This document shows positions 1-6,340 of a stretch of 12,406 nt of DNA, piece by piece. The DNA comes from Salinirussus sp. GTDB lineage: Archaea > Halobacteriota > Halobacteria > Halobacteriales > Haloarculaceae. The translations under genes were made by a program, and so were the position numbers. The notes beneath the pieces were generated by a model. That model saw only the letters and a list, made by a program, of their open reading frames with translations, had not been told where the DNA came from and did not search any database. The stretch's first letter is position 1. The number at the start of each line of letters is the position of its first letter. The stretch lies in NCBI GenBank assembly GCA_028275005.1, contig JAQCNN010000050.1:1-12406 (forward strand). The letters run 5' to 3'.

Positions 1-2
1 GG

Positions 3-944
3 GTGAGCTTCGGCCCTGCGGGTGACCGCCTCGCGCTGTCGGCGTCGGGCCGCGGGCTCAACACGAACGTCTTTGTCGTCCCCGTCACCCCACTCCGCGA
101 GGGTCGAGCGGCGACCGCGCGCCAGTGGACCCACGCAGGCACCGCGGGGATCCCCAGAGAAACCTTCGTCGAACCCGACCTGGTCCGCTACGAGACCTTC
201 GACGGCCGGCCGATCCCCGCCTTCTACTCGGTGCCTGCGGGGGTCGACCGCGGCGAACCCGGCGATACGCCGGTCATCGTCGACATCCACGGCGGCCCCG
301 AGAGCCAGCGCCGACCCTCCTTCACCGGGCTCACCCAGTACTTCCTCTCGCAGGGGTACGCCGTCTTCGAGCCAAACGTCCGGGGCTCGACGGGCTACGG
401 GAAGGCCTACACCCACCTCGACGACGTCGAAAAGCGGATGGACGCCGTCCAGGATATCGGTGCGGCTGTCGACTGGCTGGCTACCCGGCCGGAGCTCGAC
501 GCCGACCGGGTGGTCGCAAAGGGGGGCTCCTACGGCGGGTTCATGGTGCTGGCGGCGATGACCGAGTACCCCGACCGGTGGGCCGCCGGCGTCGACGCGG
601 TCGGTATCGCCAACTTCGTCACCTTCCTCGAGAACACGGGCTCCTGGCGCCGGGAACTCCGGGAGGCCGAGTACGGCTCACTGGCCGAGGACCGGGACCT
701 CCTCGAGCGGATCAGCCCGATCAACAGGGTCGAACAGGTCGAGGCACCCCTCTTCGTGCTCCACGGCGCCAACGACCCGCGGGTCCCGGTCGGCGAGGCC
801 GAGCAGGTCGTCGAGGAGGTCCGCGAGCAGGGCGTCCCCGTCGAGAAGCTGGTCTTTGCCGACGAGGGCCACGGTATCGCCAAGCTGGAGAACCAGGTCG
901 AGGCCTACACCCAGGTCGTCGAGTTCCTCGACGAACACGTCTGA
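3..944 (+). CDS. S9 (prolyl oligopeptidase) family peptidase, C-terminal part, 5'-truncated by window edge
   Basis: Serine peptidase of the alpha/beta-hydrolase type. The family cleaves short peptides or removes N-terminal dipeptides or acyl-amino acids, usually in the cytoplasm. The visible 313 residues hold the end of the beta-propeller (about 1-50) and the whole catalytic domain. The oxyanion motif HGGPE is at 96-100. The nucleophile elbow GGSYGGF places Ser176. Asp258 in HGANDPRVP and His290 in DEGHG complete the triad. Haloarchaeal relatives run to about 600 residues, so roughly half the gene lies before base 1. The reading frame is open to the edge, and the GTG at base 3 is probably an internal codon, not the true start. 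The exact subfamily (S9A/B/C) and substrate cannot be told from this fragment. The next gene has its own promoter-like element in the 64-nt gap, so this gene probably ends a transcript here. Confidence 0.93.
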   Translation: MSFGPAGDRLALSASGRGLNTNVFVVPVTPLREGRAATARQWTHAGTAGIPRETFVEPDLVRYETFDGRPIPAFYSVPAGVDRGEPGDTPVIVDIHGGPESQRRPSFTGLTQYFLSQGYAVFEPNVRGSTGYGKAYTHLDDVEKRMDAVQDIGAAVDWLATRPELDADRVVAKGGSYGGFMVLAAMTEYPDRWAAGVDAVGIANFVTFLENTGSWRRELREAEYGSLAEDRDLLERISPINRVEQVEAPLFVLHGANDPRVPVGEAEQVVEEVREQGVPVEKLVFADEGHGIAKLENQVEAYTQVVEFLDEHV

Positions 945-979
945 GCGAGCCGGACCGGATGCCCGGCCCCGCCGGCAGA

Positions 980-986
980 CTATTGT
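980..986 (+). promoter_or_regulatory. TATA-like element of the UDG-family gene
   Basis: CTATTGT is an AT-rich island in a C/G-rich gap. Its centre is about 26 nt before the GTG at 1009, the spacing expected for a leaderless haloarchaeal transcript. It supports 1009 as the start. Weak match, judged by eye. Confidence 0.35.
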
Positions 987-1008
987 CCCCCCCGGTGCTG
1001 GGTCGACT

Positions 1009-1650
1009 GTGGAGTACGTCGCCGACACGCTCCGGAACCCCTTCGGACTGGACCCTCCGTGTGACCGGGCCGTCCCCGGCTACGGGGACACCGGGGCACA
1101 CTTCCACGCTATCGGTGCCCACCCCCGCATCCACGGCGGGCTGGAGTCGGGGGTCCCCTTCACCGGCCGCCCCTGGTCACCCCGTTTTTTCGACACACTC
1201 CGCCGGGCCGGGCTCGTCGGCGAGGTCGACCCCGCGGCCGATGTATTCGAGGTCGGGCCGACGTTTCTCTCGTATCTACACACCTGCGACCCGGGAGACC
1301 ACACCCCCGACGAGGCGGACTACGCCGCCCTGGAGCCGTTTTTCGACGCCGAACTCCGGGCGGTCACGGCCCACGTCCTGCTCCCGGTCGGGGAGCGGGC
1401 TACCCGTCACGTCCTCGAGTCGTACACCAGCCGCTCGCACGGCGCGGCGGTGGACATGGGCCGGCTGCACGCGACGGAGGTCAGCGGGACGGGCTGGCTC
1501 GTGGTCCCGGTCGGGGAGCCCGCGGCGTGGACCGACGGTGACGCCGACGCCCTCGCCGGGACGCTGGCCGGGGTCCGGGATGCGGACTACCGCCAGACCG
1601 CCGACCTCGGGCGCTTTCTCCCGGACGACGAACCCTACTTCGTGCGGTAG
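1009..1650 (+). CDS. Uracil-DNA glycosylase superfamily protein (haloarchaeal type)
   Basis: A 213-residue protein resembling the haloarchaeal branch of the uracil-DNA glycosylase superfamily, which excises deaminated bases from DNA to start base-excision repair. The N-terminus NPFGLDPPCDRAVPGYGD (10-27) leads into the nucleotide-pocket region IGAHP (35-39), then GVPFTGR (48-54). This corresponds to the GExPG...G.PF.G pattern of family 4 enzymes, with the Glu position replaced. A later segment, LLPVGERATRHVL, looks like the strand-helix before the second conserved motif. No four-cysteine Fe-S cluster pattern is evident. The GTG start is chosen because similarity begins there and a TATA-like element lies about 26 nt upstream; an upstream in-frame extension overlaps the peptidase gene and reads as low-complexity Arg/Ser sequence. 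Activity on uracil is inferred. The altered pocket residues could mean another damaged base or no activity. Confidence 0.75.
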   Translation: MEYVADTLRNPFGLDPPCDRAVPGYGDTGAHFHAIGAHPRIHGGLESGVPFTGRPWSPRFFDTLRRAGLVGEVDPAADVFEVGPTFLSYLHTCDPGDHTPDEADYAALEPFFDAELRAVTAHVLLPVGERATRHVLESYTSRSHGAAVDMGRLHATEVSGTGWLVVPVGEPAAWTDGDADALAGTLAGVRDADYRQTADLGRFLPDDEPYFVR

Positions 1651-1686
1651 CCGAGGCGCCCGCCGAGCGACGACCGCCCACGGCGC

Positions 1687-3102
1687 TCACTCGTCGCCGA
1701 GGATCACCCGCTCGGTCATCGTTGCCGGGTCCAGCACCGTCTCCGCCTCGTCCTCGGTGAGGTAGCCCTCCTCGACGACGACCTCCTTTATCGTCTTGCC
1801 GTCGGCCATGGCCTGTTTTGCCACCTTCGAGGCCTTGTCGTAGCCAATAGCGGGGTTGAGTGCGGTGGCGAGGGCCATCGACTGTTCGACGCGCTCGGCG
1901 CAGTGCTCGCGGTTTGCCTCGAGTTTGGCGACGAACCGCTCGGCGAAGACTTCGCTGCCGTTGGAGAGGAGCCGTGTGGACTGCAGGAAGTTGTGGGCGA
2001 TCACTGGCTTGTAGAGGTTCAGGTCGACCTGGCCCTCGGCGGCGCCGGCGGAGACCGCGGCGTCGTTGCCGACCACCTGCTTGTGGACCTGGTTGACCGC
2101 CTCGGCGACCACGGGGTTGACCTTGCCGGGCATGATCGACGAGCCGGGCTGATTCTCGGGCTGTTCGACCTCGCCAAAGCCGTTTCGCGGGCCGGAGGCC
2201 AGCAGCCGGAGGTCGTTTGCTATCTTGTTGAGACTCCCGGCGACGGTGCGAAGCGCGCCGTGTGCCTCACTCATCGCGTCGTGGGCGGCCTGGGCCTCGA
2301 AGTGGTTGTCGGCCTCCCGAAAGTCGACGCCAGTCTCCTCGCTGATGTACTCCGCGGCGAGTTCGGGAAAGTCGGGGTGGGTGTTCAGCCCCGTGCCGAC
2401 GGCGGTCCCACCGAGCGCGAGCTCCTGCAGCCGCGGGCACACAGCGTCGAGGCGTTCGAGACCCTTCTCGACCTGTGCGCGGTAGCCCGAGAACTCCTGG
2501 CCCAGCCGGACCGGGGTGGCGTCCTGGAGGTGGGTCCGGCCGGTCTTGACTACGTCGTCGAACTCTCTCTCCTTCTCGGCGAGTGCGTCACGCAGCGTCT
2601 CTAAGGCCGGGCGGAGGTCCTTCTCGACGGCTTCGGCGCCGGCGACGTGCATGGCCGTCGGGACCACGTCGTTGCTCGACTGGCCGTAGTTGACGTGGTC
2701 GTTTGGGTGGATCTCCCGGGAGCCGACCTCGCCGCCGGCGAGTTCGGTCGCACGGTTGGCGATCACCTCGTTTGCGTTCATGTTCGAGGAGGTGCCCGAC
2801 CCGGTCTGGAAGACGTCGACGGGGAACTGGTCGTCGTGGTCGCCGGCGATGACCTCGTCCGCGGCCGCGATGATGTGTCCGGCGGTCCCCTCGTCGAGCA
2901 GCCCGAGCTCCCGGTTTGCCTGTGCGGCACCTCGCTTGACGACGCCGAGCGCGCGGACGAACCGTCGGCCGAACGTGACGTCGCTGACGGGGAAGTTCCC
3001 CAGTGCACGCTGGGTCTGGGCCCCCCAGTAGGCCGCCGCCGGCACCTCCATCTCGCCGAGGCTGTCACGCTCTGTCCGGTACTCGTTGCTGTCTTCACTC
3101 AT
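1687..3102 (-). CDS. fumC: Fumarate hydratase, class II
   Basis: Converts fumarate and water reversibly to L-malate in the TCA cycle; cytoplasmic homotetramer, no metal needed. The 471-residue length is normal for the class. All three conserved regions of the fumarase/aspartase superfamily are visible. Region 1 is GSGTSSNMNANEV (101-113). Region 2 is GRTHLQDATPV (188-198), with His191. Region 3 is the signature GSSIMPGKVNP (320-330), which carries the catalytic serine on the mobile loop. HPNDHVNYGQSSND (132-145) supports fumarase rather than argininosuccinate lyase. Aspartase shares these motifs, but fumC is the usual member in haloarchaea. The ATG at 3102 fits the family N-terminus and has a TTTTA element 26 nt upstream. 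The gene is convergent with the UDG-family gene (36-nt gap) and downstream of fen1 on the same strand, but probably has its own promoter. Confidence 0.96.
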   Translation of the reverse strand: MSEDSNEYRTERDSLGEMEVPAAAYWGAQTQRALGNFPVSDVTFGRRFVRALGVVKRGAAQANRELGLLDEGTAGHIIAAADEVIAGDHDDQFPVDVFQTGSGTSSNMNANEVIANRATELAGGEVGSREIHPNDHVNYGQSSNDVVPTAMHVAGAEAVEKDLRPALETLRDALAEKEREFDDVVKTGRTHLQDATPVRLGQEFSGYRAQVEKGLERLDAVCPRLQELALGGTAVGTGLNTHPDFPELAAEYISEETGVDFREADNHFEAQAAHDAMSEAHGALRTVAGSLNKIANDLRLLASGPRNGFGEVEQPENQPGSSIMPGKVNPVVAEAVNQVHKQVVGNDAAVSAGAAEGQVDLNLYKPVIAHNFLQSTRLLSNGSEVFAERFVAKLEANREHCAERVEQSMALATALNPAIGYDKASKVAKQAMADGKTIKEVVVEEGYLTEDEAETVLDPATMTERVILGDE

Positions 3103-3127
3103 GGGTGTGCGGTTGCCCGCCGGCGCG

Positions 3128-3132
3128 TAAAA
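3128..3132 (-). promoter_or_regulatory. TATA-like element of fumC
   Basis: On the minus strand this reads GGCTTTTACG. It lies about 26 nt before the fumC ATG and is the only AT run in the 111-nt gap after fen1. It suggests fumC is transcribed leaderless and independently of fen1. Confidence 0.42.
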
Positions 3133-3210
3133 GCCTCCGATACGACCCCGACGGCCCGAGCGAGGCGCCCGGCGGCCGAGGCGAAGCTGACCGGTCCCGC
3201 GGGCGGCTAA

Positions 3211-3226
3211 CCGCTAGCTCCAGCGG
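3211..3226 (-). repeat. Small inverted repeat over the fen1 stop codon
   Basis: CCGCT and AGCGG pair as a 5-bp stem with a 6-nt loop that includes part of the fen1 stop codon. A competing stem, GCGG/CCGC around CTAA, lies just outside. It could be a weak 3'-end structure, but stems this short are common by chance in GC-rich DNA. Confidence 0.2.
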
Positions 3227-4188
3227 TCGAGCCCGGTCTGGACGAGTGCCTCCTCGAGACGCTCGAAGCCGCGGTCGACCTCGCCGGGGTCGACCTCCCA
3301 GGTCTCCGTGACGTAGCGGCGCGCGGCGTCGATGTCCGGGCTGATGTCGGTATCGACGTCGGTGTCGGTCGCGGCGGGGTTCAGGAAGAGGTCGCGGATC
3401 CGGTCGGCCCCCTCGATGTGGTAGCCCTCGTGCTCGAAGACCGTCCAGAGGTCGCCGTGTTCGTCGAGGAGGTCGACCGCCGTCTTCGGGCCAACACCCG
3501 AGACCCCCTCGTTGAAGTCCGTCCCACAGAGAACGGCGACGTCGACGAGTTGCTCCCAGGTGAGGGCGAGTTCCCCGAGTGTGGCGTCGAAGTCCATCAG
3601 CTCGGGGTCGCCGGAGCTGGTCAGCTGGCGCAGTGTCAGGGGCGCGCCAAAGAGGAGGGCGTCGTAGTCCTCGCTGCCGGCGTAATCGGCCGGGCCGTGC
3701 CGGACCATGTGGGCTGCCTGGGCCTCCCCCTCGGCGGGGGCGTCGACGACCGGCACGTCCAGGCGCTGAAGCAGGCCCCGCGTCGTCTCGACGATCGTGT
3801 CGGTGAGCCGCTGGGTTCGGGAGTCAAGGCGGGCGATAGCCGCCTCGTCACCGGTCTCGCGGGCCTCCTCGAGGTCCGCCTCGTAGCGCTCGCGCTGGGC
3901 GCGGCGGCGCTCGACCTCGTCACTCTTCAGGTCAGTGACGGCGCCGTCGAAGACGAAGACGGGTGTGAGGTCGTGCTCGAAGAACTTCGGGAGCCCCTGG
4001 ACCACACCGATCAGGTTGGCGACCTCCTCGCCCGCCGCCGTCGTGTAGGCGCGGCTGCTGGTGAACTTGACCGTCGTCGTGAGATACCGGTAGAGCCAGT
4101 TGTGGGCGTCGACGGCCACCACACCGGAGAGACTGTCGAACGACACCTCCTCGATGGCCGCCAGGTCACGAAGGTCCGCGTTTCCCAT
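3214..4188 (-). CDS. fen: Flap endonuclease 1 (structure-specific 5' nuclease)
   Basis: Removes 5' flaps during Okazaki-fragment maturation and long-patch base-excision repair, guided by PCNA. The 324-residue protein has the full two-metal active site: Asp27 (VAVDAHNWLYRYL), Asp81 (FVFDG), Glu153 and Glu155 (APAEGEAQ), Asp174 and Asp176 (GSEDYDALLFG), and Asp224 in CGTDFNEGVSGVGPKTA, which begins the helix-hairpin-helix DNA-binding segment. The last eight residues, QTGLDRWS, match a C-terminal PCNA-interacting (PIP) box (Q..L..W). The start is set at the ATG at 4188 because MGNADLRDL is the usual haloarchaeal N-terminus and the Asp27 spacing then agrees with other FEN1 enzymes; 40 more in-frame upstream residues look non-coding. 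An acidic Thr/Asp-rich stretch (about 272-286) is a halophile-style insertion near the C-terminus. Confidence 0.96.
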   Translation of the reverse strand: MGNADLRDLAAIEEVSFDSLSGVVAVDAHNWLYRYLTTTVKFTSSRAYTTAAGEEVANLIGVVQGLPKFFEHDLTPVFVFDGAVTDLKSDEVERRRAQRERYEADLEEARETGDEAAIARLDSRTQRLTDTIVETTRGLLQRLDVPVVDAPAEGEAQAAHMVRHGPADYAGSEDYDALLFGAPLTLRQLTSSGDPELMDFDATLGELALTWEQLVDVAVLCGTDFNEGVSGVGPKTAVDLLDEHGDLWTVFEHEGYHIEGADRIRDLFLNPAATDTDVDTDISPDIDAARRYVTETWEVDPGEVDRGFERLEEALVQTGLDRWS

Positions 4189-4351
4189 CGACAATCCGTA
4201 GGGCTGTGGCCGGCTTGAATCCCCCGCTGGCGGCCCCACGAAACGTTGACCTCGGTCCGAGCGCGGCGACTGGGGTGCACCGGCGAGAACCGCCGTCTGC
4301 CCTGACACTGTCGTAACCGTCTCTCGCTGTCGGTGGGACGACTGGAGTGAC

Positions 4352-4371
4352 CCCCCGGTGCGCGCCGGGGG
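4352..4371 (-). terminator. GC-rich hairpin downstream of the GNAT gene
   Basis: CCCCCGG (4352-4358) and CCGGGGG (4365-4371) form a perfect 7-bp stem with a 6-nt loop, about 40 nt past the GNAT stop on the transcribed strand. No T-tract follows, so a terminator role is uncertain; it may be an mRNA 3'-end structure. Confidence 0.3.
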
Positions 4372-4400
4372 CAGTTGCTCGGCGGGCTCCGGCCGTTCGA

Positions 4401-4433
4401 GACACCCCTCTACCGCCGCTCCGGCGGGGTGTC
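4401..4433 (-). terminator. Nested hairpin spanning the GNAT stop codon
   Basis: GACACCCC (4401-4408) and GGGGTGTC (4426-4433) are perfect 8-bp reverse complements. The 17-nt interior folds further (GCCG-GAG-CGGC, or CCGCC/GGCGG with a 5-nt loop). The TAG stop of the acetyltransferase (4410-4412) sits inside the interior. It could act in transcription termination or mRNA stability. Seen directly in the sequence; the function is inference. Confidence 0.35.
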
Positions 4434-4925
4434 ATCGGCCTGGGCGATGAACTCGGCTTGGTCCGCCGGGAGGTCCCGCTTGCCGAGCAGTTCGAGCCCC
4501 GCCCGGTAGCGGGTCGGCGAGCGGTCCTCCGGGGGGGTAGTCATGAGTAGCTCCGCCATCCCAGTTTCCTCGCCGGTGAATGTAAAGCCGGCGCGGTAGC
4601 AAGCCTCGTAGGCGTAGGGGTTGTTGACGGCAATCTGGACGCGCTCGTAGCCGTGTTCGCGGGCGCGTTCGGCGGCGAAGGCGAGCAGTCGTGGCCCGAT
4701 CCCCTCGGCGCGGCGGTCGACCCGGACGGAGACGTACCGGAAGCGAAGCGTGTCCGCGTCAGTGCGGTCCTCGTTGAACGCGACGGCGGCGACGACCGCC
4801 CCCTCGTCGCGTGCGACGGCCTTTGCCGTCCGCCCGGTGTTGAACTTCCCGCCGTAGATAAACCGCTCGTGGTCGAGGGCCATGGCCTCGCCCTCGGGTG
4901 GCCAGTTCCGGACGACCAGTTCCAT
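4410..4925 (-). CDS. GNAT-family N-acetyltransferase
   Basis: A 171-residue acetyl-CoA-dependent acyltransferase of the GCN5 fold; the acceptor is unknown. Motif A is clear: the beta strand RFRYVSVRV (61-69) followed by DRRAEGIGPRLLAFA (70-84), the acetyl-CoA pyrophosphate-binding loop and helix. Motif B is NPYAYEACYRAGF (102-114), ending in the usual Y.(K/R).GF. The N-terminal segment with FIYGGKFNTGR (22-32) resembles a haloarchaeal subgroup of unknown substrate. The charged C-terminal tail (about 135-171) goes beyond the minimal fold. ATG 4925 is chosen because an AT-rich element lies about 25 nt upstream; Met15 is an alternative start. It is divergent from the methyltransferase gene with about 57 nt between starts, so the two promoters overlap. 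The stop codon lies inside a nested hairpin. Confidence 0.85.
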   Translation of the reverse strand: MELVVRNWPPEGEAMALDHERFIYGGKFNTGRTAKAVARDEGAVVAAVAFNEDRTDADTLRFRYVSVRVDRRAEGIGPRLLAFAAERAREHGYERVQIAVNNPYAYEACYRAGFTFTGEETGMAELLMTTPPEDRSPTRYRAGLELLGKRDLPADQAEFIAQADDTPPERR

Positions 4926-4945
4926 ACCGCTACTGTGACCCGGGC

Positions 4946-4952
4946 GAGTAAG
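4946..4952. promoter_or_regulatory. Shared divergent promoter region, GNAT / methyltransferase
   Basis: GAGTAAG (CTTACTC on the minus strand) is centred about 25 nt before the GNAT ATG at 4925 and about 33 nt before the methyltransferase GTG at 4983. A second AT-rich bit, TTTGTG at about 4956-4961, would suit the methyltransferase better. With so little space the two genes are probably transcribed from overlapping core promoters. Confidence 0.3.
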
Positions 4953-4982
4953 GGGTTTGTGTCACCCACGCCTACCCCGGGC

Positions 4983-5570
4983 GTGGACGACATCTCAACC
5001 TTCGACGGGCTGGCGCGGCTGTACGACCTCGCGATGCCGCCCGCCCGGTACGCACCGCTCGCAGCGGGGCTCGCCCGCGCACGGCGCCCGGTCCACCGCG
5101 CGCTGGACGTCGGCGGCGGCACCGGCCGGGCCGCGGCGGCTATCCGCCCGGAGACGGTCGTCGTCGACGCCGCCCCGGGGATGCTCCGGCGGGCGCGGTC
5201 GAAGGGACACAGCACAGTCGCCGGCGACGCGACGCGGCTGCCGGTCGCCGACGACTCCGTCGACGCCACCCTCGTCGTCGACGCCCTGCATCACATGCCC
5301 GACCACCACGGGGTGGTCGGGGAGCTGTACAGGGTGCTCCGCCCGGGTGGCGTGGCCATCCTCCGGGAGTTCGACCCGACGACGCTTCCTGGCCGGGCGC
5401 TCGTCGCCGCCGAACACGCCGGGGGCTTTGGGTCGACCTTCCACACGCCGGCCGCCCTCCTCGACCTGCTGGAGGCAGGAGGGTTCGCGGCGGACGTGGT
5501 CGACGGCGGGTTCGGCTACACTGTCGTCGGCACGGTCGAAAGCGAGGGACACAAATCCGGGCACGGCTAA
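4983..5570 (+). CDS. Class I SAM-dependent methyltransferase (Methyltransf_11 type)
   Basis: A 195-residue methyltransferase with a Rossmann-like fold; the substrate is unknown. Motif I is ALDVGGGTGR (40-49). The acidic residue that usually holds the SAM ribose is Asp62 in VVVDAAPGML. GDATRLP (81-87) is the adenine-contacting region, and VVDALHHM followed by the ELYRVLRPGG block is the motif IV-VI stretch typical of UbiE/Methyltransf_11 proteins. The GTG at 4983 is preferred because the conserved FDGLARLYDLAM segment begins right after it; an in-frame GTG at 4959 would add eight residues but leave almost no room for a promoter. Head-to-head with the GNAT gene. The gene after it follows by only 9 nt, and that gene's promoter-like element lies inside this gene's 3' end. 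Confidence 0.87.
   Translation: MDDISTFDGLARLYDLAMPPARYAPLAAGLARARRPVHRALDVGGGTGRAAAAIRPETVVVDAAPGMLRRARSKGHSTVAGDATRLPVADDSVDATLVVDALHHMPDHHGVVGELYRVLRPGGVAILREFDPTTLPGRALVAAEHAGGFGSTFHTPAALLDLLEAGGFAADVVDGGFGYTVVGTVESEGHKSGHG
5551..5556 (+). promoter_or_regulatory. TATA-like element of the DUF3054 gene, inside the methyltransferase 3' end
   Basis: ACAAAT is centred about 27 nt before the ATG at 5580 and preceded by the purine-rich stretch CGAAAGCGAGGGAC, which could be a TFB-recognition element. This suggests an internal leaderless promoter in addition to any read-through from the methyltransferase gene. Confidence 0.35.
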
Positions 5571-5579
5571 CCAGTGTGT

Positions 5580-6002
5580 ATGAGCACGAGCGCGTACCTC
5601 CGGACGCGGGTGGACCGCTCACCGTCCACCGCCGGCCTCCTCGTCGGGGACGTCCTGGCGCTGGGTGGGTTCGTCTTCATCGGCCAGCAGTTCGGCCACC
5701 GTATGCGGCCGCTTGCGAACCCGTTTGGCTACCTGGAGGCGATTGTACCCTTCGTCCTCGCGTGGGTCGCCGTTGCCGTCCTCGCCGGACTGTACACCGC
5801 CGACGCGCGCTCGTCGTTGCGGCGAGGGGTCGGGCTGGCGGTGCTAGCCTGGCTGGTCGCCCTGCCGGTCGCTCACGGCCTGCGGGTCCTGGTCAGCGGG
5901 AGCACCGCCCCCGCCTTCGTCGTCATCTCGGCGGTCGTCGGTGGGGGTTTCCTGCTGGGTTGGCGGGTGCTGGCAGCCTTCGTACTGGACTCACCCGCCT
6001 GA
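5580..6002 (+). CDS. DUF3054-type integral membrane protein
   Basis: A 140-residue hydrophobic protein of unknown function. Four likely membrane helices lie at about 18-37, 54-73, 83-103 and 110-136, joined by short loops. The sequence around LLVGDVLALGGFVFIG...GH (20-40) and the Trp/Leu-rich third helix resemble the DUF3054 family, found in haloarchaea and some bacteria. The conserved polar residue Asp24 inside the first helix is typical of that family. ATG 5580 is preferred over the GTG two codons upstream because an AT-rich element sits about 27 nt before it. It follows the methyltransferase by 9 nt and converges, with a 4-nt gap, on the small acidic gene on the other strand. No transport or enzymatic motif is visible. 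Confidence 0.82.
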   Translation: MSTSAYLRTRVDRSPSTAGLLVGDVLALGGFVFIGQQFGHRMRPLANPFGYLEAIVPFVLAWVAVAVLAGLYTADARSSLRRGVGLAVLAWLVALPVAHGLRVLVSGSTAPAFVVISAVVGGGFLLGWRVLAAFVLDSPA

Positions 6003-6006
6003 GCCG

Positions 6007-6174
6007 TCACTGACGGTCCTCGACGGCAACCGCGACCGACGACTGGAGCCAAGCCCGGTGGTTCTCCCGGTCGTAGATGACGAACTCCTCGTCGCCGACC
6101 TCCAGTTCGCCGTACCTGCTGGTCGCGCCGTCGGCACCCGCCCGGTCCGTGTCATCGCCCATGTCGGAGGTCAT
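6007..6174 (-). CDS. Small acidic haloarchaeal protein with an IYDRENHRAWLQS motif
   Basis: A protein of about 55 residues beginning MTSDMGDDTDRAG. It resembles a family of tiny haloarchaeal proteins (I believe DUF7331) built around Y.EL..GDEE.VIYDRENH.AWLQS. The N-terminal half is acidic and probably disordered. The C-terminal half, from YGELEVGDEEFVIYD to AWLQSSVAVAVED, reads as a short beta-rich domain. No function is known. An in-frame ATG at 6231 would add 19 residues of Asn/Thr/Arg-rich sequence lacking family character, so 6174 is chosen; 6162 is also possible. AT-rich elements at about 6203-6207 and 6211-6220 fit a promoter for 6174. It stops 4 nt from the end of the convergent membrane-protein gene, so the two mRNAs may overlap at their 3' ends. 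Confidence 0.68.
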   Translation of the reverse strand: MTSDMGDDTDRAGADGATSRYGELEVGDEEFVIYDRENHRAWLQSSVAVAVEDRQ

Positions 6175-6272
6175 GTCTGGAGGGTTGCGGGGCCTGTCCC
6201 GCGTATCTGTGTTAGTATTACACACACCCACGTAAGAAGCTTTCCGGCCGACTTTCGGGACTGATACTGGGT

Positions 6273-6297
6273 CCCGGCCGGACCGATACGGGCCGGG
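6273..6297. repeat. 7-bp inverted repeat upstream of the OCD-family gene
   Basis: CCCGGCC (6273-6279) and GGCCGGG (6291-6297) are perfect reverse complements separated by 11 nt containing GATAC. They lie 14 nt before the TATA box of the next gene. This could be an operator for either divergent gene, but all-GC repeats of this length are not rare here. Confidence 0.22.
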
Positions 6298-6308
6298 CTC
6301 TCCGAAGG

Positions 6309-6316
6309 TCTATACC
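6309..6316 (+). promoter_or_regulatory. TATA box of the OCD-family gene
   Basis: TCTATACC, centred about 28 nt before the ATG at 6341 and preceded by the purine-rich CGAAGG, is among the best matches to a haloarchaeal core promoter in the window. The short distance implies a leaderless transcript. Confidence 0.5.
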
Positions 6317-6340
6317 GACTGCATCTGTATCCCGGTCCAC

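Noticed and set aside
856..1008. Upstream start for the UDG-family gene overlapping the peptidase gene
   Set aside because: The first 51 residues are Ser/Thr/Arg-rich frame-shadow sequence of the peptidase gene. Family similarity begins at the GTG at 1009.
1903..2604. Long plus-strand open frame (233 codons) opposite fumC
   Set aside because: It is the antisense of a certain fumarase gene; GC-rich DNA gives long spurious frames, and the translation resembles no known family and has no promoter-like element.
3418..4218. Plus-strand open frame (266 codons) opposite fen1
   Set aside because: Mirror of the fen1 coding strand. FEN1 has every catalytic residue, so the opposite frame is a codon-bias artefact.
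4189..4308. Upstream in-frame extension of fen1
   Set aside because: FEN1 N-termini begin at MGNADLR. The extra 40 residues are low-complexity, and a TATA-like element lies inside them.
4394..4412. T-loop-like GTTCGAGAC that might belong to a tRNA
   Set aside because: No matching acceptor, D or anticodon arms on either strand; the bases are explained by the hairpin at the GNAT stop.
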